From: Monarcha castaneiventris obscurior
Lineage: Eukaryota; Chordata; Aves; Passeriformes; Monarchidae
Assembly (NCBI GenBank): GCA_026261815.1
Contig: JAMPIT010000856.1
Coordinates: forward strand, 8,416,001-8,480,000
Direction of reading: 5' to 3'
Length of the DNA: 64,000 bases
The position numbers and the translations under genes are program-made. Of this stretch, positions 26,101 to 38,100 are shown in pieces (the first letter of the stretch is position 1; every line of letters begins with the position of its first letter). Under the pieces are notes generated by a model that worked only from the letters and a program-made list of their open reading frames with translations, was not told where the DNA came from and ran no database searches.

Positions 26101-29100
26101 GTCTTTGGAATCAGGGAAGCGCCTGAGTTTGGAGAGATCCGCAGGGATCCTCCAGCCCAACCCCCGGCCCTGCACAGGCACCCCAACAGCCCCACCCTGG
26201 GCATCCCTGGCAGCGCTGTCCCAATGCTCCTGGAGCTCCGGCAGCCTCGGGGCCGTGCCCATTCCCTGGGGAGCCTGGGCAGTGCCCAGCACCCTCTGGG
26301 GGAAGAACTTTTCCCTGAAATCCAACCTGACCCTCCCGTGAGACAACTTCATCCCATTCCCAGGATCCCATCCCTGGCCCAGGGAGCAGAGATCGGGAGG
26401 AGCTGTAGGTGGTACTGCCACAGCCTCAGGTGCTGCCTCCTGTCCATATCCAGAGCCCCTCAAGGCTTCACTCCGGGTTTTATGGGAATGTCGAGCTCCC
26501 CCCACTCTTCTCCCATGGCTGCTCTTGGCTAAATGGCACCACCCCCTTTAATGCCCGGAGCCTGGGTGGAGTCATGGAATCATGGAATGGTTTGGCTTGG
26601 AAGGGACTGGAAACATCACCTTGCTCCCGCCCAGCAGGGACACCTCCCACTATCCCAGGCTGCTCCAAGCCTCATCCAACCTGGCCTTGGACACTGCCAG
26701 GGATCCAGGGGCAGCCACAGCTTCTCTGGGAATCTGTGCCAGGGCCTCATCACCCTCACAGGGAAGAATCTCTTCCGGACACTATTCCAAACCATTGTTC
26801 CAAACCGTGTCATTCCCTCAAGGCCAGGATCCTGTCCCATGCCTGAGGACACGACAGCTCACGGGGAAGGTGAGGAGATGCCAGACCTGCCCTGCAGAGC
26901 CGATCCTGCTTTCCTCACGAGGCACAGCAAAGATTTCATGGCAGCACAGTCTGCTGGTGGCAGGAGATGCGGGCAGCTGCTGCTGGGAAGCATTTCCTTG
27001 GCATTCCAGGCATTGGGAGCAGTCGGATCCTGCCTGGCACATCCGCAGAGTTCACAGCCAGCTCCACCTCGGACATGGCTGGGAATTAGGAGGTTCCAGG
27101 GTGCTGTTCATTAGCAGCAGCACAGCTTGGATTTCAAAGGTTAATTGCCTGGTTTGGAGTCCTTGGGGTTTGGGTTTTTTTCCCTCCTGTGCTGTTTGTT
27201 TGTTTGTTTGTTTGTTTATTTATTTATTTATTAATCTGTCTGTCCCCAGCACAATGAGCGCTCCCACGGATGAGGAGAGCCAAGCGCAAAGAGGGAGGCA
27301 ATCCTTGCATTAATCTCCCGGGCGATTTCAGAACATTGGATGAGTTTGTTCTGCATTCATTGCAGTTGACAACTCTCCAGAGGATCTGAGAATGTGCCAT
27401 GGCACTGCAGCAGCCGAGCAGGGAATAGGGCACTCCAAAGGCACCGCCTGTGCCGTGCCCTCGGGATGGTGGGCTGGGACACCTGGCACGGGCATCCTAT
27501 TCCAGGACGTTTCCAAGTGCCTCTCTGCCATGGAAAACTCAATCTTTTTTGCCCCAGAGTCAGCTGAGTGCTCTGAGGAAATAATTGCTCCTTCAGCCTA
27601 CCTCAATTCCCAGCTCCAGGGTTATCCAGGAGGAGGACAGAGCCCTTCACTTGCCCATGAGAGGTGCTGGCGTTATCCCTGCAGAGGTGAATGACCCAGG
27701 AGAAGGGCAGAGCCCTTCACTTGCCCAGGAGAGGTGCTGGCGTTATCCCTGCAGAGGTGAATGACCCAGGAGAAGGGCAGAGCCCTTCACTTGCCCATGA
27801 GAGGTGCTGGTGTTATCCCTGCAGAGGAAAACGATCCAGGAGCCCCCCACTTGGCTTCCCAGAAGAATTCGCTCAAGGAGCTGTTGATACTCGTAATGAT
27901 TCCACATAAAAGGCTCCATTTACATCAAATGGCACTAGAAATGTTATTTTATATTCTCTTCTCAGCAGAGAAGTACAAATTAGTATTTGTTCCAAGCTAT
28001 TGCTGTTCAAAGAGCTTTTAATTGCTTTTCTGATCCCTCATCCATGGCGCGTTTCGCTGGGAGCAGCTGCCTTTGGAGCAGGCTGGAGCTGACCTTGAGG
28101 GGCACCCAGTGGTCCGTGGCTTGTCAGAGTGAGAGCAGCGCCGGTTTTGAGCAGAACATTTTATTATTCTGGAGTAAAAGTCGCTCTGTGTGATTGAGGG
28201 GAGCGCTCGCTTCAGCAGTGACGTCCTGTTTTAGCATTTGCCAATTTTGCCTTGAAAAATTGGTTTGGCATGGAAAGCTCAGCACTTACTCAGAAAGCAG
28301 AGCAGAATTTTTTCAGCAGTGTTTGAGTCAAATTGCTGAAATTCCTTTTGAGTTGTGAGTCGATAAAATATTACCCTGAGCGGAGATTTGCGCTTTCAGC
28401 TGGCAAAACCTGTTCGCTCTTCCAGATTTTTGCGGGATCCAATTTTAAGGAGTCACACACCAGCTGGATTTGAGGAAAAGTGATTCCCCCAGCCCAGGCT
28501 GGGATGTGAAAATTCATCCCAGTGTGTTTATGGTTGTTGTATGAATGGTGTGAGACTTATCCTGCCCTCAGGAGTCCTTTGGTTTGTGTTTGGGCTGTGC
28601 CAGCTGCATTCCAAGCTCTCCCTTCCCTGCTCCCTCTCCAAGGTCCCAGCAGCTTTGGTTGGATCAGTGGAAACCACATCTGTGATGTGTGCTGGAAATT
28701 CGGCTTTTTCCACAACTTGTGGATAACCTGAATTGTGTCTCTGCTCTGGGAAGGGCTTTGCCAGGTGAACTTTGGAAAGAAAGGGGGGTTTTCCATATTT
28801 TGTGCCCCTGGAAGGTGTCATTCCCACCTCAGAAGGAATCAGGGATCAGAGGCAGGATAGCACGAACTGGGGGCGAGGGTTGGCAGGGAAAATCCAGGTG
28901 TCCCCACTCGGCATTGGATCATTGTCATGGATCAACCACGGCCTTCCACATGGAGCCTCCTCTCTCCCCCTTTTCTCCAATTTAAAGGGCTCCTCCCCTG
29001 CTCCATTTTCCTTCTCTTGGGATATTTTTTTTTACTATATAAGGGAAAGAGATCCCAGAGATCCTTCCACTGCCGGGCCTCGGGGCGGACAGGAGCAGCA

Positions 29101-32100
29101 CCTCTCAGCAGGGCTGAGCTCATAACTCAGCCCAGGGCTGACACCCCGAGCAGCAGGGACCTTCCAGCCAGAGCTGCTCCTCTGGATGTGCTCGTTAGCC
29201 ATGGGAATATCCGGATATTCCCTGCGGAGCTGCAGTTTCCCAGTGCCGCTGCTTCCCGTCCCTTATGCTGTTGGTTGTTCTCTGTGGTGAGGGATTGGGA
29301 TATAAACCCCGACTTCCCGGGCAGGTGACAGTGACAGCTTTGCCTGCAAGCTGGGGATGTGCTCAGCCCCACGGCGTGCAGGAGCCCCCAGATGTGGATT
29401 TTTCCATCTGGATCCCACAGGGAGCCATCCCCAGTGCCCCGATCCCGTGCAAATCCCCGCTCCGGCAGCCCCCGGGGTGGCACGGGGCCGGCAGCTGGAG
29501 GCTGCAGCCCGATTGTTTGAGTTTCAGCTGGCAGGTAAAACAAACCGAGCGGAATGCAGCCCCCGGGATGGGAGCAGAGAGCTCTTGGCGGCTGCATCCC
29601 GTCAGGAATGTGTGTAAATCCCAGCCAGCGGCTCTGATGTGCTCCAGGCTGGGCAGGGTTGGCACCGTGTGGCAGCTCTGTGCCCAGGGACACAGGGGGC
29701 CTGTGATGAAGTGGCTTCAGCAGCCACGGAGCCAGGCTGTGTCGAGCCTGGACCTTCCTGCTGCCAGCCAGCTCCGTGCTTCCCTCCTGGGAGCGGGGCT
29801 GGGAGAGGAGGGTGGCTTTGATCAGCTGTGGGAGTTGGGCACTCTGCACAAATCCAGGTTCTTTATCTTCACCTCTGGGGAGCTTTACCTCGAGCCCCAA
29901 CAGATGAGAAAAGCCTGCAGATGTTGTTTCAGGTTGTTTATTTCTCCTTCTCTCTGCCAGCTCTCAGCTCCGGCCGCACATCTGATGCAGCCGAGTCCGA
30001 GCAGGAACTGCCCAGTCCTGGGCTGTCCCGGCCTTTTTGTGCCCTTTCCATCATCCAACCATTCTTCACAATGGATTTATTAGTTACTATTCTGTACCAA
30101 TTCATTTGCACCTATTCTAGACACATAACTTCTACCTCTTTTTCATTCTACCAATCATTTTGTGCCACCAGCACCAGAGAAGATGGAGGAGAAGGAGAAC
30201 AGGGCAACACCCAAAATCCTCCATCTTAAACCCTTCGTCCTCATATTAAAAACCCTAAAATCTACTTTTTTACCTTGTGAAATACTAAACCATTACTCAT
30301 TTTCACACTCTCGTGGCTTGCAATGATTCTGGCAGTGTTGGTAACTTTTCCCATGGGCTGAGGTCAAAGCCAGTGCCATTCTGGGCTTCTTGCCAGTGTC
30401 TGGGACCCCCTTGCTGGGGCTCCTGAGCCCCCAGGGCAGCCCGAGGCATGCCCTGACCTCCCAGGACGGCCAGAGGTGTGCCTTGGATTCCAGCAATCAG
30501 CAAGCTCCGAGTTCCAAAGGCAGCCCCGCAGCGGGACGGTGACCAGGGGCGAGTTCCAGGAACAGCTCCGGTGCTGGCTGTGGGCAGGGACCCCAGAGAT
30601 GTCACCGTGCCCCAGCCGGGTCCCCGCGGCACCCCCTGCACGTGGCAGCAGCTCCCACCCTCCCAGGTGCCTGCAGGAAAGGCAGGGACGAAAGCAGGGA
30701 GAGCAGAGAGGGAATTGTGAAGGACTGGAACAGCCAAACGAGGCACGAGGCAGGAATATGTTGGTGTCTTGGGAAGCGAGGAGTGGTTTGGATTGACACA
30801 GGAGGGATGCAACGGCTGGCACAGCAGGAGCACCATGAGCCAAGGATGTTTCTGCATCCAGCTCTTGTTTCCTTGGATTTTTTGTTCCCTGAGATGAGGA
30901 TTGGAATGTGCTCTGTGCTACACGGGGCCCCCCCCTTCCCTTCCCTTCCCTTCCCTTCCCTTCCCTTCCCTTCCCTTCCCTTCCCTTCCCTTCCCTTCCC
31001 TTCCCTTCCCTTCCCTTCCCTTCCCTTACCTTCCCTTCCCTTCCCTTCCCTTCCCTTCCCTTCCCTTCCCTTCCCTTCCCTTCCCTTCCCTTCCCTTCCC
31101 TTCCCTTCCCTTCCCTTCCCTTCCCTTCCCTTCCCTTCCCTTCCCTTCCCTTCCCTTCCCTCATGGGTCAGGTGGGATATTGGGAAACGTTTCCTTGCTG
31201 GAAAAGTGGTTAAACAGTGGAAGAGGCTGCCCAGAGCAGTGGTGGGGTCACCATCCCTGGAAGTGTTGGAAAAATCCGTGGATGTGGCGTTCCAGGGTGT
31301 GGGTTGGTGCTGTTCAAAGGTTGGGCTTGATGAGCTTGGAAGCTTTTTCTAATTTTAGTGATTCTGAGTTATTGCAAGTCATAATAAAATCGGGAATGGG
31401 AACAGAGCCCTGCACCTCTAGAGCTGATTTAACTGGGAAAAACGTTGGGAAGGCATGGAAAATCCAGCCAGGTGTGGATTAAAGATGCTCAGGGTGGAGC
31501 AATGGAGCTCCTTCCCCCTGGGGACCTAACCAGCTCCACTCCCTGCTGCTGCCAGCCGGATTTTCCTCAGGTTTTAACCAGGATTCTCCACCCAGGACAG
31601 CAAGACTTCCCAGAATCAGGAATGAAGTTTGAGATGTCACCTTGAAAGCTCCTTCTGGGGTTTCTGTTCCAAGACGGGGATGCTTTTCCAGGAGGTGGGG
31701 GCAGAAAGCTGATCTGAGAGGAGCGAGACTCTCGGAAATGAGGCAGCTTTGGCATCCCTGCTCGCATTCTTTTCAAGCTCTATTTTTGTTTGCTCTGTCT
31801 GCTTTGCAGCCCTAAACACAGCCCGACTCCCAATTTGGGAAAAACGAAAAGCATCAGTGGCAGAGCTTTTCCGAGCAGGGAGGATGGGCCAGGAGACCAC
31901 TTTCCCAGGAGTTTTCTCTCCTGCCTGATCCCTGTGCAGATTAAAATCTCCTCTCCCCCTGTCCTTGTCCTCTCCTTGTCCCACACGCCAGCAAATCTGA
32001 AAGTTTTGACTGCAGTAAAAAAAGAGAAAGGAACGTTAAAAAAAAAAGGAGTTAATTTTATATACTCCAAAGGGAATTGGCTTTGCTGCAGACAGATGGA

Positions 32101-35100
32101 TCCTGTAATTCCCTGCCTCTCGACATGACTATACATGGATTACTCCGTGCTTCCCAGTTCCTTTGGACTGGGGTGGCTTGGGAGGCCGGAGGGTGCCGGC
32201 TGCTCCCAGAACTCCACCTGCAGCAGTGCTGGGATCAGGGGCACAAATCCCTGCCTCTGTGCTCCCCCAGGCAGGAATTTCACGGCTCCAACCCGCCTCA
32301 AACCCAATCGATAAATGGGAATAAATCAAACCGCGGGGTGAGAACAGGATGTGGGGGAGAAATCAGCATTTTCCTTTCATTCCTGAAGGGTTCTGGGGCA
32401 AAACACCCACCCTGCGGGCATCCTTCGTCCCGGGCGCTGCTGCGGGGAGGACAAAGAGTTGAAAGTCGGTGGTGGGAATGATTTGGAGCCGGAGAGGCTG
32501 AGAGGAGCGCGGGTTGCTGGGCAATTATCTGCTCAGCCTGCGGTGCTGCAGCAGAGCCCTCCCCGGTGCTGGAGCTGCCAGGAGGAGCCATCCGCATCCC
32601 GGCCGTCTCCGGAGCAGCGCTGCTGAGGTGGCGCTTGCGGTGCTGGCAGGTCCCGCTGCTGCCAGTGCCAGAGCACGGGGGGCTGAGCTGCAGAGCAGGG
32701 AGCTGCCAGGATTCCCACTTTCTGCTGGGGCTGGAGCTGTGGATGCCTCTGGAAGCGCTGGAGCCAGGGCTGATGCGGGGAACGACTCCTAACCCCCCCA
32801 AAACACTTCTGGAAGATATCCAGAAGAGCGTTCCTATCTCTCTGCTTCTTCCCCCTGGCTGTGCCGCCTGTTTCCAGGCTGGAATATGGGATTTCCATCC
32901 CTCCCTTCGCCCTGCCGGGCTCCCAGCACACACAGACACCCCCAGAGCGGCAGGAATCGCTCCCTGGTTTGGTGGCAGGGGTTGTTCCTCAGCTCCTTTC
33001 CCAAGCGCGGCTTTGTCCCTGTTCCCGAGGCCGAGTTTAACCCGGGAGGGAGTGATGGCCAGGCAGGCTCAGGCTCCAGGCAGGTAATGAGGGAAGCCAG
33101 CGGTGCAGTGGATGTTTCCCACCCGACTTACACAGGTCCCTTTGTATTTCAGAAATGATTTTAAAGCCGTGGATTTCCTCCCACTCCTTTTTGTTCTTCC
33201 CCCTCCCCCTCCTCCTCCTCCTCCTCCTCCTCCTCCTTGCTCGTCAGCGTGTAACAGCAGAGGGTTTCATCCATATTTCATTTTTTTTAACTCTGACACC
33301 AAACCTGAGCACTGGATTTATGGCTGCAGCTGTCACTCCTCTGCAAACAGGCAGGGAAATGAAGGTTAACAAGTTTGGGCTCAGGGGAGAGCTTGTAAAG
33401 CAGCCCTGCAGAAGGCTCCGTGTCATCAGAGCCGCCTGGAGAACAGATCTTTTCCGAGGTTCTCCAGCCCGGGGTTATTTATCATCATCTGCAGCCAACA
33501 CTTCCCTAATTGCGTATCCCTGTTGGAAACTCTCGGGACCCCAAATGGAATTCTTTTCCCTTGTATGATGGGGGGGAGGGGGGTGGGAAATAGAGGCTGG
33601 GGGGCCTGAGGGGGTGTTTGATAGTTCTAGGATCAGGATGGTGCTGGGTGGGCTTGCTGCAGCCAGTGATGCTTTCTCCAGCCACCTAGGATCAGAGACT
33701 AGACAAGAGTAAGGGAATAAAGGTCGGTGTTTATTTGAAGGGCCTTCAAGGCACACCCTGGGGGAGCCAGAGGCTGCCTCAAAAAAATGGGCCCCAAGAT
33801 GGACCCCAGGTCACGAGTTCTTCACACCTTTATAGGTTTGGTTCATTTGCATATCAGGTTAATTCTCCAATTAAAGCCCCAGTTTAATGATGTAATTCCC
33901 CTCAGCTTGCTCCCCCCTTTAGAGTCTTTGGGTTACACATTTTGGGCCTAGAAGAGCCTGGCTGTCCTTGAAGGCAAAGCCTGGAAAGGCTTTGTTGTGT
34001 CTGCCCAGCACAAGAGAGCAGAAATTACAGGTTACAGGGAACTTCAGAGCTACACTCTAAGCAGTGCAGGATTTGAAAAATATAAAAGTTAAAACCTAAG
34101 GCATCACCATATGCTCCAATCCCAGGGGGGAGCCCTCACCAGGAGGCACAGGATGCTCCAGAACATTCCGGGTGTGTTCTGCAGATGTCCCAATCCCTGT
34201 GCTGAAGGCAGGGATGCTCTGCCTGTCCCCCAGGCTGCCACTCTGGCACTGTCCCCTTGTGCTTCCTCGCTGCCATGTCTCAAGTGTGAAGTCCTGGCTG
34301 GGTGATTTTAAGGCTGAAATAAGACAAAATAGCGTCTGGCCTTTGTTTAAAGGAGGAATTTGGGCTGGAAAGTATCAAATCTACTCGGGAATCGTGTGCC
34401 TGGAGTAGAAGGACTCATTAGAGGATGTGGCTGTGTCTCTTTGGGGTCACTGCACTCTGGTTTGGGCTCTGCATGGCTGGAGGGAGTTGTGTCAACAGGA
34501 TATGAAGTTTTGGCCATGTCCATGGGCTTTTCCATGCCTCAGTCCATCTGGAGAAGAGGAGGCTGAGGGGAGACCCCTCGGGATCTGTAGCTGCTCCCGA
34601 GGGGCATCTCCAATCTCTGCTCTCTGGGACCAGGGAATGGCTGGAGCTGTGCCAGGGGAGGTTTAGGTTGGAGATCAGGGAAAGGCTCTTCCCCCAGAGG
34701 CTGCTGGGCACTGGAACAACTCCCCAGGGAATGGTTGCAGTCCCAAGGCTGCCAGAGCTCCAGGAGCATTTGGACAACGCTCCCAGGGATGCCCGGGGTG
34801 GGATTTTTGGGGTGTCTGTGCAGGGCCAGGAGCTGGGCCGGAGGATCCCTGTGGATCCCTTCCAATCAGGGCATCCTGTAATTCATAGTTCTGTGAGCAG
34901 AGCCAAACCAGGACCCTGTTCCCAGCAGCTGGGAGCCAGCAGGTCCCAAATTCCCTCCTCGCTCCTCTCTCCCTGCCTTTGCTGCTCTCCCAAGTTCCTG
35001 CCGTGCCCAGCTCTGCACCCTGAAGGTGCCCATCCGCTTTTTTAGCATCTCCGTGGAAACCACTTCGGGGTTGCAGAGCACAGGGGTTTGGTTTGGAAAG

Positions 35101-38100
35101 GAACTCGAGTGGTGCTTCAGTGGGGTCAGGTTTCGGGCTGCCAGCGTGTCTAGCCATAAAAGTTGGGAAGGGAAGCAGTGGAAGCACTCACAGGCAGAGA
35201 TGCGACCATTTCCTGCCGCGTGAGCTCAGGGCGAGGCTTTTGTGATAACACAGGCTTTACCTGGGGGATGGTTCGGAGGGAGACAGCCTCGGTTGTGACT
35301 CTTCCACAGAAATCTGGATGAATTCCTTACCTGGGAGGAAACTGCAAAGCTGCTTTTTGAAGCGCCAGCCCGCTCCTGCACCTCGTTAACACATCCGTGT
35401 CTCGGCGTGACCTCTCTTAAGGGGTTGAAACGCAGGCAGATTAATTTGCTTTTGATCTCTGGGCTAATGAAGTGCTGGGCTTCCTCTGCTTCATTTTCTA
35501 GTTCATGGATTGAGGCTCAGGAGCAACCAGGATTGGAGCTGGGCTCGGCTTGAGCTGACAGAGGGAAAGGTTAATTCGGGGTTGGCTACCGGGGGCAGCC
35601 ACGAAGCCAGGATGCTTCCCTGGATCCGCACAACCACCTGCGGCAGCTCCTGGCTGGGGCCGAGCTCCGCTAAAAGCCATCGGGAGGCAGGGAAGGAGGA
35701 AATTCCGTGCTGTGCCCGGCTGTGCGGAGGTCACGGCGCTTCGGCAGCACCAGCAGCCCGCGGTCACCAAGGCGATGGCAGCTCATCGTCATGGAAACCC
35801 TCGCCACCTCCTCCAGCCGGGCTCTCAGCAAGTAATTGCTTGAGATCCGCCGTGGATGCCACAAGTACAATAATCTGACAGCTTTCGGCACGGTCTGCCC
35901 GCTTTGGGAGCCCACGAGGAGGGGTTTCCATCAGGACAGGAGCGTTCGGGAGCTCGTGGCTTTCTCGGTGTTGGTGTGAGGTTGGTGGTGTGGCTTTAGG
36001 AGTTCATTAAAGCCACCAGGCAGGAGCTGCAGCCTAAATTCTCTTTCACTCCCACTCTCTGCGAGTTGAACCTTGTGCTGCCTGTTCCATCCCTGCCTGG
36101 AGGGATCCGTTTGGCTTTTTCCTGGGAGCAGGAGGTGGATCCAGGCCCCGGAGCAGCCATGGGGTGTGGGCAGAGCCCTGGTTCTGCTCCTCGTGGCTCT
36201 TCCTGTGGGAGCTGCTTCACTTCTGCCACTCGGAGCCACGGCAGGGCTGGGAAAAACCGGGAGCAAAACTTGTCTGGGGCATGGAAGAGAGGAAGTTGCA
36301 AATGAAATAATCCCAGAACGGTTTGGGTTGGAAGGGAATCTTGTTCCATGGGCAGGGACACCTCCCACTATCCCAGGGTGCTCCAAGCCCCGTCCAACCC
36401 AGCCTTGGACACTCCCAGGGGTGGGCAATCCCAGTGAAATCCTTGTTTGTTTGTTTTTCCAGCTTCTCCCCAGCTGGATGTGGGATGTGGCAGGGGCTTG
36501 GCAGAGCCCGGGGTTCTCGGGGTGGTTGGAGAGGTGTTGTTGTTGTTGCTGCCGTAATTAGTGGCAGGTAATTAATGTTCATTAACAGGCCCCTTTGCCC
36601 AGCTCGCCAAGGCTGAACTGACGACCCCCAGAACCAAACCCATCCACTCCTGCCTGAGGAGAGTCGCAGGTGTTCACCAGCCTCATTAATAGTGAATTGC
36701 AATGATTTTAATTAGTGCTGCCGTTATTAGGGCTAATACAGCCGAATTTCATTGTTTTAGCAGCGATTTTATGCCATTAGATCAAATTAGAACCACCGAT
36801 TTTTTTTTCCTGTATCATTTTGTTCCCAGAACAATAAAACCACACTGAAATCCAGGCCATGCTCGGGGATGAGGCATCGTTCCTGCAAAAGGAACGACAA
36901 AAATCCCATGGAAAGTCACCTCCTCCCTTTGGAGCCCTGTTTTCCAGACTTTTGCGTTCTTCTCCCAATGCTGGGAATAAATCTGACAGGAGAAGCACAG
37001 TGCCAGGCCAGTGCAGTGATTCCTGTGAATATTGGTGGCGCTTTCATAGCATTTAATTGGAGGATTTCCTGTCAAGAAGGTGAAAATGTGGGAGCCCTGG
37101 GCCATCTCCAGACTCTGAAATCGAGGAATTGTGCCGGGTGAAATCGCTGGATGGGATCACAGGATACAAACAGGCCATGAGGAGCAGGAGTCTCTGAGCT
37201 CTCCTGCTGCTCTGTGCTCCCACTTGGTAATTCCAAGCTTTCCCTCAGTGCAGTGTCCAGGTGATCCGGCTGTGCTGAAGGGCAGCTCTGCCTTGGAATT
37301 CCTCCCTGACCTCTGGAGTCCTTCCCTGCCTCAGCAGAACAAACGGCTCCTGTCCCGGGGAGCAGGAGGGAGGTCGGGGGCGGTTGTTGTTATTTTTAAG
37401 TTACTCAGACACAAAAGGTCTGGAGCTACTCCTGCGGGCCATGGAGAGCTCTGCCAGGGATGTTTCCGGTGGATTTTAGGGAAAGGTTCTTCCCCCAGAG
37501 GGTGTCAGGCACTGAGACAGCTTCCCAGGGAATGGGCACAGCCCCAGAGCTCCAGGAGCATTTGGACAACACTCCCAGGGATGCACGGGGTGGGATTTTC
37601 GTGGTGTCTGTGCAGGGCCAGGAGCTGGACTCTGATCCTTGTGTGTCCCTCCCAGCTCAGGGCATTCCATGATTCCATAATTCCCAAGCTAAAATGGAGC
37701 AGGAGCTGCCGGGAGCGGCTCATTCCCGGTGCCAGCTGCAATGTGCCGGAGGCTGCTGGCAAACACAGCCTCTGCTTTTGTACCTTTTTGTCTTCTTGCT
37801 TTTCCTTGCTGCTCCTCGGGGATGGGCTTTAATTGCTGCTTTAGCCCCGTGCTCGGGGCTAAAAGGAGGGATCAATAATTCGCTGGGAAGAGCAGCGTGG
37901 AACTCCAAGGTTCCCATCTGGCTGCCGTGGCCACGGGCTGGAGCACCCTGGGCTGTCCCAGCTTTGTGTTTTGCGGGACAAAAAGAAACTCGGGGTTGCT
38001 TTGGGTTTGCCAGAGGGGAGGAAAAGTGGATTTCCCCTGGATTTGTTCTCCTGGCTCCGTGTTTGATCTGAGCACGGAGGAGCTGCTGCCTGGGTTACAG

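Noticed and set aside
29127..29900. 257-codon frame on the - strand beginning [12 protein letters not shown]
   Set aside because: Its start lies in the solo LTR, and a near-copy appears at 53377 in the other LTR. No domain is recognised.
30364..31352. Open frames of EGKGR or SLPFP repeats on both strands
   Set aside because: Direct consequence of the stop-free TTCCC/GGGAA satellite; no start context, domain or splice support.
32298..33087. Long - and + strand frames (213 and 173 codons) that might be a nested gene
   Set aside because: No recognisable domain, signal peptide or splice-joined continuation; composition is that of GC-rich intron.
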